From Anthonomus grandis grandis (taxonomy: Eukaryota > Arthropoda > Insecta > Coleoptera > Curculionidae): a stretch of 64,000 nucleotides of DNA. The notes beneath the pieces are model-generated. The model was not told the DNA's origin. It was given only the letters and a program-made list of their open reading frames with translations, and ran no database searches. Where the stretch lies: contig NC_065554.1 of the NCBI RefSeq assembly GCF_022605725.1, positions 5,103,100 to 5,167,099 of the forward strand, read 5' to 3'. A program made the translations under genes and the position numbers. Positions 10,305 to 22,345 of the stretch are shown here, piece after piece (position 1 is the first letter of the stretch; every line of letters begins with the position of its first letter).

Positions 10305-11380
10305 GAAAGCTGATAATCATGCGTATTATTTTGTAATAAAATAACTCCGATATTACAAATATGCCTGCAACTGCGATAGGATACGATATACTTTTTATAT
10401 ACTTATATATCTTTTAGTGTAATAAGGGAATATCATGCACAAAGAAATCTGGAAAAAATAGGAAATGCATTAACGTATATGAAACAATAATTATACCAAA
10501 TAAGATATACGAATAAAAAAAAATCAAGCAAGCAAATTTACTCAAAAGTAAACAAGGATTTGAAAAATAAAATTTATTTTAGAAAAATGCAGTGCTGTAC
10601 TTTTAGTTTATTAAATGATATTTAAGATAGATCCCTTATGGACGCCATTAGTAAATATTAATTTTTTTCTTTGTACATCGAAAAATGCTTCCTGATGCAT
10701 TAAACACATCTGCAAATTATATTTAAATATCTACATTGGTAGTAAAGTTATTAAAAAAAAATCATTCCATTAAACGCATTTTATAAATGTCTTCAACTAG
10801 TATACAATATACCATACTTAAACCTTTAACTTTTATGAAATAATAATTAAGAAATATAAAAAATATAAACCAAAAATAAACGTTTATTTAACTATCGTGT
10901 CTTGCTTGGGACATATATTTACCCTCCGCTATCAATATTATTGCACATTTATATCTGATTCCGACCTTTCTCCGATTTATGTAGATTACGTTTACTCTTT
11001 TATAAAACGAAATACGCAAGTGGATCAAGTGCTCGTCTTTTAAAAGGGGCCACACGAAAAACCATTCATGTCTAATTTAGACAGGAAGGAGATGTCAAAA
11101 AAAAATGAAAAAAATAAACAGGTCGAGGGTTTTGGGCCGTAACAAATACCCTTAACGCCTAAAACCCCTTACAAGTGCAGCAGGTGAACCGTGGAGCCGC
11201 ACCGGATACAACTTTTTACAAACGGTCGTCTTGAGGTTTTGACCGGTTTTTCACAGGTTCGTATTTAATTTATGGCTAAGTGTAGAGAACCGTGGGGGTA
11301 TTATAATAATTAGTCTATGGCAGGTAGCGAAGAGGCAGTACGGGTAATAAAAGGATATTTATAGTTTTAATTAGTATAAT
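10305..11380. other. unassigned sequence
   Basis: AT-rich up to about 11030. From 11040 to 11340 the sequence is GC-richer (GTGCAGCAGGTGAACCGTGG etc.) and lies directly upstream of a LINE fragment on the + strand. It may be part of that LINE's insertion, but no motif proves it. Confidence 0.3.
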
Positions 11381-11382
11381 AT

Positions 11383-11765
11383 GTGAATATTTTAACTTCG
11401 GATACAAAACCAAAAAATATACTTGTTACAGTACATACAAAATTATCGATTATTCTATTCTTACATATTTGTTTTCAAATCGTTACAGCACAAGATTCTG
11501 ATGATATTAAATATATGACTCGGTTACTAATAAAGGAATACGAGAAGTGGGGCTTTGAAGTGGACATTATAAAAACAGAATACTTGAGTTTCGGAGGAAA
11601 ATGCCAAAAGTAAAAATATTTAGGTGTAAATATTACCAATAATGGAACTTTGGATGATATATCGATATTAAGCAATATTCTTTAGGACCAAATCACAACA
11701 AAAACTAAACATCGGATAAACAACACCATTGTCAAAAGCATTTGTTACTTAGGGAGTTCACCACT
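11383..11765 (+). pseudogene. LINE reverse transcriptase fragment (palm/thumb)
   Basis: The frame at about 11470-11613 reads VTAQDSDDIKYMTRLLIKEY, then WGFEVDIIKTEYLSFGGK. After a stop at 11611 it continues KYLGVNITNNGTLDD and then a TIVKSI-like element. This is the segment just after the YADD box in arthropod LINE polymerases (ADDQ..D..YM..KL..EY..WGL.VN..KTEYL..GG). The active-site box itself is frameshifted away. It is short and isolated, so it is a dead fragment. Confidence 0.65.
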
Positions 11766-13149
11766 CAAAAAAAGGACTAATTTTCTTAATTCCTGGACTT
11801 TTAAAGTGATTACTCACATATTCCAGGCTTTTAAAACCATTAAGCCGTTTATTTTTTTCAGAATTCAAAGATTAGGTTCCAGATTTTTTTCAGGAATTGT
11901 ACATGATTTTCTTTGCACTTTTTAGCCATTTGAGGTATTTTTTAATTTTTTTACTTGCATCTAAAGTCATTTAATTTAAATTTTCGTACCTTTCTACTCT
12001 CTTAGAGAGGTTAAAACATTAATATAATATAAGAAAATAGTTTTTTAAAAACTGATAATTTTTATCCTGAATCTATTCAAAAGAAAAGAAACTCTATATG
12101 AAGCCAAAATCAATATTTTTTCAAACAAATGAAAAACTGATAAATAATTCAAAAATGGCTATATTTACAAGAAAAGGTCGTCAAAGCTTTTTTGGTAAAG
12201 AAAGTCATCAGCTTTTGTTTTGAACAAAAAATCAAGAAAATGAAATGAATGAAATTTTAAAATAATTTGATTTTTGTAATGCGCATTTGACAATATCAAG
12301 ATTTTTTTAAGCAATTGAAAAACTGAGGAATAATTTAAAAAACGCTACATTTACAATAAAACTTATAGAAGCCTTTTTAATAAGAAAACTTATAAGCTTA
12401 AAGCTGAAACTAAAATCAATTAAATCAGTGCACGAGTTTTCAGTTAACAAATTAAAAAACTAATGAATGACTTGAAAACAGCTACCTTTACAAGGAAACT
12501 TGTGGGAATCTTTTTGGTGAAAAAACTCATTGGCTTTTATATAAAATCACAATTAATAAAATCGATTCATGAGTTTTCAAAATATTTTAATTTTTGCGAA
12601 GCCTTGGATAGTATCAAGATTTCTTCAAACAACTGCCTGGACGAATATTTGAATTTCTTCCAGACAGTTGACTAAATTCAGTCAACTCACATATTTATTT
12701 CAACAAACAATCTGAGGACTTAAAAACCACTGACTTAATTCATTACTCACGACGCAACCTATACTAAAAAACTAACTTTACCTAAAATGTGACTTCCAGA
12801 GCTGACCTCTTGTAAGTCTCGCATCTACCGAAGAAATCTGCTTTGCATTACTTAAAATTTTCCCCAATTGGGTTGTTGTAGCTCCATATAGTTGGGAACT
12901 TTGACTATTTAATCCATTATTTCCACTTGATGAACCAGATAAATCAGCCAGTCATAGCTTGGTAGTATTATAACTTAAGGTTATAATAGCTTTGGCTGCT
13001 GAGTATACTGGCGATAATAAGCAACCTGGGTTTGGTACTATGAATACTGTACACCTGCAATGTTTGCTAGTTGATACTGAATAAACTGAGACACCGTTTG
13101 GATATTTACAGGATTTTGATGTATCACAGGATAAAATTAAAGAAAATGT
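11766..13149. other. unassigned sequence
   Basis: AT-rich DNA with several short imperfectly repeated phrases between 12050 and 12680 (GAAAAACTGA..AATAATT..AAAAA..GCTA.ATTTACAA.AAAA, about three times at 110-190 bp spacing). These suggest a diverged tandem repeat with units of about 150-190 bp. No coding region is recognised. Confidence 0.35.
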
Positions 13150-13495
13150 TTGAAGCACGGAAATGGTATTTTGCTATTTGAAGCTTGAAAGAATCCATAG
13201 TGACCGAATACGGGAGATTATGGGAGTTCGACTGAGTATTGTAGATGGTATAAAGATAAAATAATTTAAATGGTACGACCATGTCTAGAGAATGATATAT
13301 GAGCAATTACCAAAACAGATAATGATGTAGACAGTAATAAGAAGACAAATAGGAAGGCCAAGGAGTAGCTGAAGAGAGGAAAGAGATATGGTAATAGGAG
13401 TTAAAGGCCTGAAAAAGACCTTTGGAATGATCGAGAAAAATAGAGAATAGGTGTTGAAAGACGTCGAACAACCTTTTAAACTCGACTTATAATAA
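13150..13495 (+). pseudogene. LINE ORF2 C-terminal fragment
   Basis: Translation from about 13175 gives RIREIMGVRLSIVDGIKIK, then FKWYDHV, LPKQIM, RRQIGRPRSS and REERDMVIG, ending near 13480 with VLKDVEQPF. This follows the conserved C-terminus of arthropod 'endonuclease-reverse transcriptase' LINEs (V..RMGV...IV..I..KQL.WYGHV.RM...RLPK......G.RRRGRPR.SW.E). At least four stops interrupt it. It represents only the last 100-110 codons. Confidence 0.65.
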
Positions 13496-13880
13496 ATTTG
13501 CTTATCGACGTACTATTTGAAGAAATACAAGCTTATTTTCAGGTGACATTAATTTGTGACGATAAAACTCGTTTATTTGTTATCAATTTCTCAGAAGAGA
13601 CTACAAGAGGATTAAAATTATGTTTATATATAAATGAACAACAAATGATTAATTAATGTTTTTCCCTTAAATAAAATTACTACTAAAAGAATTAATCTAT
13701 TAAAATGAAAAATTATAATAATTGTAAAAAAGTAAAAAAGGAACAGTGAATATAACTTACCACACAGAGTCAGTTAACTAACATCTCAAACATAAACAAA
13801 ATATTTTTCTGGATATCTAATTGATAGTAAACAGTGCATCTGTCATATATTATATATATTTATATTTATTATATATTATA

Positions 13881-14526
13881 CAGGGTGTTTGGCGGAGGGT
13901 TAGCCAAACTTGGTGGGCATATAGATAAGCTCAGATAGAAGATATTTTCTTAACAAACTTGTGTTCTAAAAATCTCGGGTTTTTTTTATATCATTGATTT
14001 TATGTTATTTTGGAGTTTCAAAAAATTATGCATTTTGACATATTTTTCACGTTTTTTTTACATTTCTATTTAGTCTGTAATGTATCCTGAATCTAAAAAA
14101 ATCAATATCAAGTACAAATAATACCGAAATAATTCGTTTTGAGCTCAAAAAGTTAATACAAATAGCAAAAAAAGTTATGAAAGGTAACTTTAACTTGACG
14201 CAAAAAAAAAACTAAAATCTATCAAGATGTTCAGGTAGTTTTAAAACATCTCCAATTAATACTCTTTTCAATGATATACGATGTGTAACACAAAGCCGAC
14301 TAACTTGCCACAACTCATGACTTTAAATGACACTAAAAAAAATAAAAAAGTATAAAAAAATATTTTTTTAATTTTATGTATTTATTTCAAAATTACAAAT
14401 TTTATTAAAACTGCGCTCCCCTGGCTCTAATATATGCCCTACGTCGCCGTCGCATTTCCACTTTCGTATGACGAAGCCGCATCTCTTTTCTGATAGTTTG
14501 AAAAGCAAGCGGCATTGATTCTTTGA
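13881..14526 (+). repeat. left inverted arm of the 13.9-16.4 kb transposon
   Basis: Reverse-complement match to 15786-16435. Near 14410-14526 the arm contains, antisense, the C-terminal coding sequence of the transposase (the codons for RRRCRACIRARGAQF, inverted). Confidence 0.85.
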
Positions 14527-14777
14527 ATGGTCAAATGAGGAGATCGTGGAACATCTCTATGAGATTGTTGTTGTGATAACAACAATAGCTACATATTGTT
14601 GTTGTCATTTGACATTTTTCATTTGTCGTGGTGTAACTTTGTAGCTTTCTTACGTACCCAAGTCGTTAATTTAGTATTGTATCGTTTCTGTAGTTGTTAT
14701 TGTTAATATTGTTGCTGTTAATCGAGTTTTTATATTGTTTTTGTGACTTTCCTTATTTTCGTATCATTATCGCCACA

Positions 14778-15915
14778 ATGGCTGCATACACTACCAAAGA
14801 ATACGCCGATATTGTCTTTGCTTATAAAAGAGCCAATGGTAATACGCGAGAAGCACAAAGAATTTATGAGGAGCAATACCCCAATAGGCGTGTGCCCCAC
14901 CACAACACTTTTGCTAACACTTTTCGTCGATTAAGGGAAACAGGCAATCTAAATTTTTAAGAACCGAGGATCAATCGGAGGCAGTATGATGTTGCTGTAC
15001 ATGAAAACGTTATTCGCGGATTCGATGAGGATCCCACCACTAGTACAAGGAAAGTAGCTACAGATCTGAACATTTCTTCATGGTAAGCATGGCCAGTTGT
15101 TAGGAGGAAGGCATCCTTTCCATTACACCCCAGTGCAAGGTAATTTCAAACTACATCAACAACTTAATTCCGCAATTTTTACTGGCATCGTGATACTCTA
15201 TTCTAGGTCTTCTACAGGCCGACTATAAGCGACGGGTTCAATTTTGCCGCTTTTTGCTTTACGCAGACGTTGAAAATGGACACTTTTTAAAAAGCATCTT
15301 ATGGACAGATGAATCAATATTTACACGTGCGGGGATATTTAACCAACATAATTTACATTATTGGGAAAACAAAAACGTAAATCCGCATTTGACCAGAGCC
15401 AAGTCTTTCCAAACAAGATTCAGTGTTAATGTTTGGGCCGGTGTGATTGGGAGATACCTCATCGGTCCACACTACTTGCCGAGAAACCTTAACGGGGACA
15501 ATTACTTACATTTTTTACAAAATGATCTCCCACAATTATTGGCTGATATACCAATATTTAATGAAGACGGGCCATCGTCTTTCAGAATGACGGGTGTCCT
15601 GCACACTATTGGACCGCCGTTAGAGAATTTCTGGACAATACTTTTCCCAATTCGTGGATCGGAAGAGCAGGTCCCATCGCATGGCATCCACGGTCCCCTG
15701 ATTTAACCCCTCTCGATTTTTACGTATGGGGACGTGCGAAAGAACTCGTGTACGAGGTGGAAATTGACAATCTAGACCACTTAACTCAAAGAATCAATGC
15801 CGCTTTTCTAACCGTCAGAGAAAAGATGCGACTTCGCCTTACAAGAATAGAAATGCGACGGCGATGTAGGGCATGTATAAGAGCCAGGGGAGCGCAATTT
15901 CAACTAAATTTGTAA
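14778..15915 (+). pseudogene. DDE transposase, mariner/IS630 superfamily with DD41D spacing
   Basis: ATG at 14778 (CACAATGGCT) opens MAAYTTKEYADIVFAYKR, an N-terminal helix-turn-helix of the DUF4817 kind. A stop at 14958 is followed by DPTTSTRKVATDLNIS (second HTH), a second stop at 15084, and then a small GT-AG intron (15140-15206). The catalytic core then reads ILWTDESIFTRAG (first Asp), FSVNVWAGVIGRYLIGPH, and, after a frameshift near 15560, NDGCPAHY (second Asp) and SPDLTPLDFYVWG (third Asp). Exactly 41 residues lie between the second and third Asp, as in rosa-like DD41D transposases. The gene ends at 15915. Catalytic residues survive, but two stops and two frameshifts make it inactive. 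Confidence 0.8.
15140..15206 (+). other. candidate 67-nt intron in the transposase gene
   Basis: The segment begins GTAATTTC and ends TATTCTAG. Removing it joins TPVQ to GLLQADYKRRVQF in one frame and restores the expected HTH-to-core linker. The length fits insect minimal introns (about 55-75 nt). Confidence 0.55.
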
Positions 15916-16435
15916 TTTTGAAATAAATACATAAAATTTAAAAAAAAAATTTTTTAACTTTATTTTCCTTTAAAGTCATGAATTGTGGCAAGTTAGTCAG
16001 CTTTGTGTTACACATCTTATATATTATTGAAAAGAGTATTAACTGGATACGTTTTTAAAACTACCTAAACATCTTGATAGATTTCAGTTTTTTTTTGCGT
16101 CAAGTTAAAGTTACCTTTCATAACTTTTTTTGCTACATGTATTAACTTTTTGAGCTCAAAACAAATTTTCGGTATTATTTGTACTTGATGTTGATTTTTT
16201 TAGATTCAGGATACATTACAGGCTAAATATAAAGGTAAAAAAAACGTGAAAAATATGCTGAAAAAATTTAATGATGTCAAAAGACATAATTTTTTGAAAA
16301 TCCTGAAAATAACACAAAATCAATGATATAAAAAAACCCGAGACTTTTAGAACACAAGTTTATTAAGAAAATATCGTCTACCTGAGCCTATCTATTTGCC
16401 CACCAAGTTTGGCTAACCCTCCGCCAAACACCCTG
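15786..16435 (+). repeat. right inverted arm of the 13.9-16.4 kb transposon
   Basis: Reverse complement of 13881-14526. It contains the transposase 3' end, its TAA stop at 15913 and the terminal GGCTAACCCTCCGCC. Confidence 0.85.
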
Positions 16436-16437
16436 TA

Positions 16438-17884
16438 TATATATTACCGCAGTAACAAAGTAAAAATCTTTGACTTAGTGATTTTGCTGATAATAGATGT
16501 AAGAATATTTCGTTGCGTTCTGTAATTTAAAGTTAAGCAAACTTTACTTTAACTGTTACTTAACTGTTAAGGTTCAAAATATTCTCTACCGCGTGGTTTT
16601 TCCTATTTGCAGTCACTCTTATGTTGTTTGATTCTCTATTTTAACCACTGAAATATCTGACCAAAGTAACAGTCACAGCAGGACTGTAATACCATGTTTA
16701 TTATATTTAGCGTGATTTCTGTCAGCAGGAATCTCTGAATGTAGCCGTTTAAATAAGCTTTTGTGCCAGATTTTATATTTAAATAAATAAATGCATTTAT
16801 TTTATTGTCATAGCTATGGATTTTTTTTTATATCCTAAATTAGTAAAACTAAATAAATATTAGTAAATAGTAGATTACAGTTCGAAAAATTTAATTTTCT
16901 TACTTAAGCCTTTGTACTATAATAAAATCATCCCTTTATTTATTACATTTTTATTTACTATAGAGTAACTCAAAACTGCACTAATTGAAGGAAGTGACCC
17001 ATGCTTTTGAAAACGTTTACACCCCTTTTAGACCTATGGCAATCCCTACTAAAAAATCATAATGTCTCAGTGTAACCATCATGGTATTAATTTATTTAAA
17101 TTAATATACAAATTTAATATAATTTTAAATATTTTACTCGAGGCATTTTTACAGCATGATTTTAAATACTTGTAATTATACTACTTAGACCCTATAATTT
17201 TTACCATTGCTATTGGTATTCAATGGAAAAAAAACTTAGACGATTATACGTTTTTATTAAAGTTCATGTATTTTCATATTTTTATTAAATCAAGTATAAG
17301 AGACGAAATCAACAGGGTGTATGGTGAGTATAAGATATAATTGCTAAATTATACAAGGAAGGTAACAATAATGTTTTTTTGATTACAAAAATCATAATAA
17401 TAGCTCTAATTTTTAAACAGTTCTGTACTAATTATAATTATGTTTGTGAATAAGTCACAAAGACGCATAGGACGATGCTAAAATAGAATTTTTTAAATCT
17501 TTAGGGGACTTAAAAACAGACTAGCAACTACACTTTGTAGACGACATTTTTTGATAGATCACATTTATTTTAAATTTGCGATCCTTTTTCTAAAAAAAAC
17601 AAACCACCAAATTTCAAACAGGGAATTTTATACATTAGATTTCTGCTGAAAAGAGTAGAAGTCTTATTCCTAGTTTCAGAAAAAGAGTTTCGAATATTTA
17701 AAGAATTATATTTTGTTATTTTAATGTGGGTAAAACTCATTAAATAAAGCTGATAAGACTTTTTATATAAGGTACTTTTTTATATTCTAATTAAATATTT
17801 TTAGGATCCTTCGGTCCGTCAAATATTAATAACCATCGTTGATAAAAATATTCAAAAGTTTAATCACTAACATTAGTTTTTTTA
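16438..17884. other. unassigned AT-rich sequence
   Basis: I see no frame, repeat or TE motif. Confidence 0.4.
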
Positions 17885-19430
17885 TTTAAATTCTTATTTG
17901 TTTATTGCCTATTTAGCCCCTATTTGGTTTCTTGTTCTGCCTTGCCGTGACAGATGAAAATGACAATAACATTTACGTTTATTCGCAACCGTCTTTTATC
18001 TTATTTATTTTTAAATTTTTATTTGTTTGTTTCTTGTTCATCCCTTGCTTGGTTTCCATTTCCGCCTTTAAACTTCGTCATCGAATATTTTTTTGGACTA
18101 ATAATTAAAAAGGGAATGAAATTAAAGAAAGACAAGGCGAGTGGGTTGCCTATAAAAATTCGCAACCGTCTTTTGTCTTATTTATTTTTAAATTTTTATT
18201 TGTTTCTTTCCTGTTCATTCCCTGCTTTGTTTCTATTTCCGCATTTAAACTTCGTCATCGAACATTTTTTCGGACTAATAATCAAAAAGGAAATAAAATT
18301 GAAGAAAGACAAGGCGAGAAGGTTGCCTATAAAAAGTGTAAGTTTTTTAAGTGACAGAAGAGGGTGATAATGACATTCACGTTTATTCGCAACCGTATTT
18401 TGTCTTATTTATTTTTAAATTTTAAATTGTTTCTTCTTCATTCCCTATTTGGTTTTTATTTCTGCCTTTAGATTTCGTTATCGAACATTTTTTTGGACTA
18501 ATAGTCAAAAAGAGAATGAAATTAAAGAAAAAGGAGACGACTGGGTTGCCTATCAAAAAAGTGTCGGTTTTCAAATGACAGAAGATAGTGACAATGACGT
18601 TGACGTTTTTTCAATGCTGTCTTTTGTCTTATTTATTTTTAAATTTTTATTTGTTTCTTTCCTATTCATCCCCTGCTTGGTTTCTATTTCCGCCTTTAGA
18701 CTTTGTCATCGAACATTTTTTTGAACTAATAATCAAAAAAGGAAAGATATTGAAGAAAGACAAGGCGAGTGGGTTGCCTATAAAAAATGTTTATTTTCAA
18801 GTGACAGAAGAGAGTGACAATGACATTACGTTTATTCGCAACAGTCTTTTGTCTTATTTATTTTAAAATTTTTATTTATTTGTTTCCTTTTTATCCCCTA
18901 CTTGGTTTCTATTTCCGCCTTTAAACTTCGTCATCGAACATTTTTTTGGACTAATAATCAAAAAGGGAATGAAATTAAAGAAAAAGAAGACAAGCGGGTT
19001 GCCTATCAAAAGTGTCGGTTTTCAAATGAGAGAACATAGTGACAATGACGTTGACGTTTGCTCACAGCTGTCATTTGTCTCGTCTATTTTTAAATATTTA
19101 TTTGTTTATGCCCTGTCCACTTCCTGTTTGGTTTTTATTTCTGCCCCTTCGCTAACAAAACTTTTTTTGGATTAATATTTTAAAAAAAAATACAAAGGAA
19201 AAAAACAAGGTGAGTGGGTTACGCAGAAGTGTAAATTTACTTTAAGTGACGTTTGTTCGCAACTGTCATTTGTCATATTTCTTTTTAGATTTTTATTTGC
19301 TCCTTTTTTACCCCCTTCTCCTGTAGCTTTCGTCAGCAAACATTTTCTGGACCAATAGTAAACAAGGATTTGGAATTAAAGAAAGACGTGGGAAGTGGGT
19401 TGCCTATAAAAAACGATATTTTCATTTTTA
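17885..19430. repeat. tandem array, ~225-bp unit, about seven copies
   Basis: The phrase GCAACCGTCTTTTGTCTTAT, or a variant, recurs near 17985, 18163, 18389, 18612, 18838, 19063 and 19258, at spacings of 178, 226, 223, 226, 225 and 195 bp. Each unit continues with TTTTTAAATTTTTATTTG, a TGGTTTCTATTTCCGCC block, CATCGAACATTTTTTTGG, AAAGGGAATGAAATTAAAG, GTGGGTTGCCTAT and GTGACAATGACRTT. Edge copies are shorter and more diverged. Several frames of 60-140 codons run through the array, but they are by-products of the repeat: the phase is lost between units and no domain is seen. Confidence 0.85.
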
Positions 19431-20985
19431 GTACGCAAAAGAGACTCTATTTTTGCTAGCAATCAATGTGTTGTATTTCTGGTTTTTAGGATAGTATTAT
19501 CAATAAAGAGCAAATCTGCAAGAAGCGCTTTTTTTTTGATACCATTTAAAAATAATTGCTATTGTAAATTGTAATTTCCGATTAAAAGAATTAGCCAAAT
19601 TCAACGTAATTTCAACTTGATCAGGGGAATTAGTACAAATTAAATCATCTTCGTATTAATAAATAATTGGGTGAGTATTATCAAATAGATAATGCAAGAC
19701 AATAGTGGCTAAAATAGGACTTATAGGTGAATCCAATGAGCCACCAAAACTTTTCATATAAAAGAGTTGATTAATTATAAAAAAATATTTTTTAATAATG
19801 ATGTTTAAGGTCCTACAAGGTCCTATTTTTTATTTTATATTTCTGCTATAAGATCCCAGGAAATCTTTGTAAATGATTAAACTACGACAAGGGATAATAA
19901 ATTGTGACAATTATCATTTTGTTGTTCTTTTATATATAAACCTAGTTTTTTATTCTCTTGTAGTTTACTTCTTAATAACTAAAATATAGGAGAAATATTG
20001 AGAACAAACAATCGAGTTTTATCAGTCACAAACAATTATCGGATGAAAAGTTTGAATTTCTTTATATTTATAATTTTTATAGCAAGATTCTTAAGGCTTC
20101 ACCAAGATTTAAGCAGCGACTAACATCAATTAATTAAAATTCTATTTGAGCTTCTTTCCGTAATCGTATCATACCAATTAGAAAAATAAACATATCGTTA
20201 GCTTTAACGTAACATGGCAAGTACTTCCTCAAGTTTAAATTTTATTAAGAAAGCTAAGCTATCACGAGCAAGGGTAAACATGAACGCACAAAGTAAATTA
20301 TATATTAATTAAAAGTTAAAAAGAGAGTAGGGTATGGTATTTAATAAAATACGTAACTGATATTTTTTATGAAGTCCTAATGTTGACATTCGTAGATTTA
20401 ATTTGTGGGTAAGATTATTTTAACAAATCTAAGCAGCTCTATAGAAATATATATAAGCCAACTATTTTAACAAAGACCTCAAGTCTCAGAAAACTCAAAA
20501 GCAAGACGCCCGGAACAAAGAGAACATCGACAATGTCAAGATTCGATATTGCTTAAGTTCCGCTCTTGTTGCAACTGCTAAATATTCCGAAGGCCCTTTG
20601 CCTCTGTATACTTGAAAAAGCTTTAGGAAAGAGACATATTTACGGAGAGTTGGAGACTATCTCCTAGATTTTAATTAAAAGTCTGTATTTCTGTTTGCCT
20701 ATTAAACTATTTTGAGGATGTATTTGTTTAGAAGTAATGTCAGGAATATTTAGATGTCTGCTCAGTGCATAATATTAATTAAAACTTATTTAAGTAAAGG
20801 CGTTAAGTCAAATCAATTTTTTAATCTTTATAAACTTGGATCTACAGCTTATAATAATAATAATAAATGGCTTTTTTTTATTTATCAATAATGTAAATTT
20901 TGTATTAAAATATTCGCTCTAAAGAATAGAAGCCTACCATGACATGATTTTTGAACATCATAGCAAAACTTTAAACGTGAATTTT
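19431..20985. other. unassigned AT-rich sequence
   Basis: Nothing recognisable. A short TAA run lies at about 20850-20866. Confidence 0.4.
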
Positions 20986-20989
20986 ATAT

Positions 20990-22345
20990 TTTTTGTCATG
21001 CTAAGTTAAGCAAGGCATAAAAACAACATTACATTAATTTAGGTAGGATAACACTAATGAGTCAGATAATCCTAGTCTTGTCTAAACATCAAAAGTTTAC
21101 AATATGCATATTCAATAATCCTAAATTTTTACAAGTAACTATCGTATTTAGTGGAGGATTACTAAGTTTTCAAAAAAAGCAATTATAATTTAAAATTTTA
21201 TCTCTTGATTTACCAAATATAATAAAATGAGTTTTGCTTTTATTAAGAACTAGGCATATACTTTGAAAAGATCATATATACTTTGCCGATTATATTCCTG
21301 ATGTTCATATTCCTTTGCTACTTCAAAATTATTAGGGTTAAAACAGTAATATACTTAAGGATTGAGTTGATGTGAGTTAAAAAAAGTTGAAAAATATTAT
21401 GTAAATGCAAAATAAAAGATGGCCTAGCTGAATTGAGGAACACTCTGTGTAATTGATTTAGTATCCGACCCTAATGAATTTTAGTAGACGATATAATTTC
21501 TGTTTATATAATTTTGAAAAAACTCAAAGTGGCATCTCTAAGACCGTAATATCTTAACTTAGTTTATAAAATTTGGTGAGTTATGCTATCGAAAGCCTTA
21601 GTAAAATTAAGAAATATGAGGCTTCTATAAAGATAGCTATCCCAAGCGACAAATATGTAATAAGCTGTAGTAGTACTATGACAGTTTCGAAAATCAGACT
21701 GGCTCATGGGAAAAATCTTATTTTTATTCATATTTGGTTTGACACATTTTTTTAGATTAGGCAATTTTGAAATTGGAACCACAAGTGCAATTTTCCAATT
21801 ACCAACTAATGTACCTGAAGTAAGACAATAGTCATTAATAAAAGTTATGTTAATCAATGTTTGACATAACTATTAACATTTTTAATAAAAGACTGTCGCA
21901 TTAAGCACGACCCGATTTTAAACTACAAATAATTTTTTCGACCTCTTAGGATAACTAAAATTAAGTAAGTCGTTGTCATGAAATAATATGTTTTAATAAT
22001 TATCATTAACAACTAAAGTATTATCTTTTGAGTTCTATGAAATTGAACTAAAAAAAATCACTTAAATAAAATCTTCATTAGGAATAAGATTAAGAAATTT
22101 AATGTTACGCCAACTTTTTTTTGTATCTTTATAAAAAGTATGTGCGAAAAAAAAATTTGTCCGCCTCTAATTGCAATATTAACCTAATCATGTAGTGACT
22201 TATATTCGTTCTAATAGCTTCAGTTTTAAGTTTTTTGTAGCATGACAGAGCCTTATTCCTAAGCCTCATCATAAACTTAAGGTTATCAGTATAGCAAGGT
22301 GCTGGTGGCTTAGTAATAATCAACTGTTTAAAGAGGCACATGTAA
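20990..22345 (-). pseudogene. CR1/Jockey-type LINE reverse transcriptase, decayed
   Basis: Reading right to left: KPPAPCYTDNLKFMMRLRNK and YKKLKTEAIR (22340-22200) form the linker between endonuclease and RT. Then come SGTLVGNWKIALVVPI-like and SDFRNCHSTTTAYYI, followed by LIFLNFTKAFDSITHQIL (21640-21570, the first catalytic Asp region), RYYGLRDATLSFF and, near 21230-21190, NKSKTHFIIFGKSRDKI (the post-active-site motif). The GVPQG and YADD boxes are destroyed. Order and spacing match one insertion of about 1.35 kb that is 5'-truncated, with no endonuclease domain. Numerous frameshifts are present. Confidence 0.7.

Larger units (their letters stand above)
13881..16435 (+). mobile_element. mariner-type (DD41D-like) transposon with ~650-bp inverted ends
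   Basis: The termini CAGGGTGTTTGGCGG (13881) and CCGCCAAACACCCTG (16435) are inverted and TA-flanked (13879-13880, 16436-16437). The inverted arms run about 646 and 650 bp, so half of the 2.55-kb element is palindromic. The middle holds a single transposase pseudogene on the + strand. The right arm includes the last ~43 codons of that gene, and the left arm carries the mirror copy, so the ends have grown by capturing coding sequence. Arms differ by scattered substitutions and small indels, which means the copy is not recent. Confidence 0.85.

Noticed and set aside
17954..19175. Frames of 68-137 codons with hydrophobic repeats, resembling membrane proteins
   Set aside because: They are by-products of the ~225-bp tandem array. 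Frames change between units and the hydrophobicity comes from T-rich sequence.
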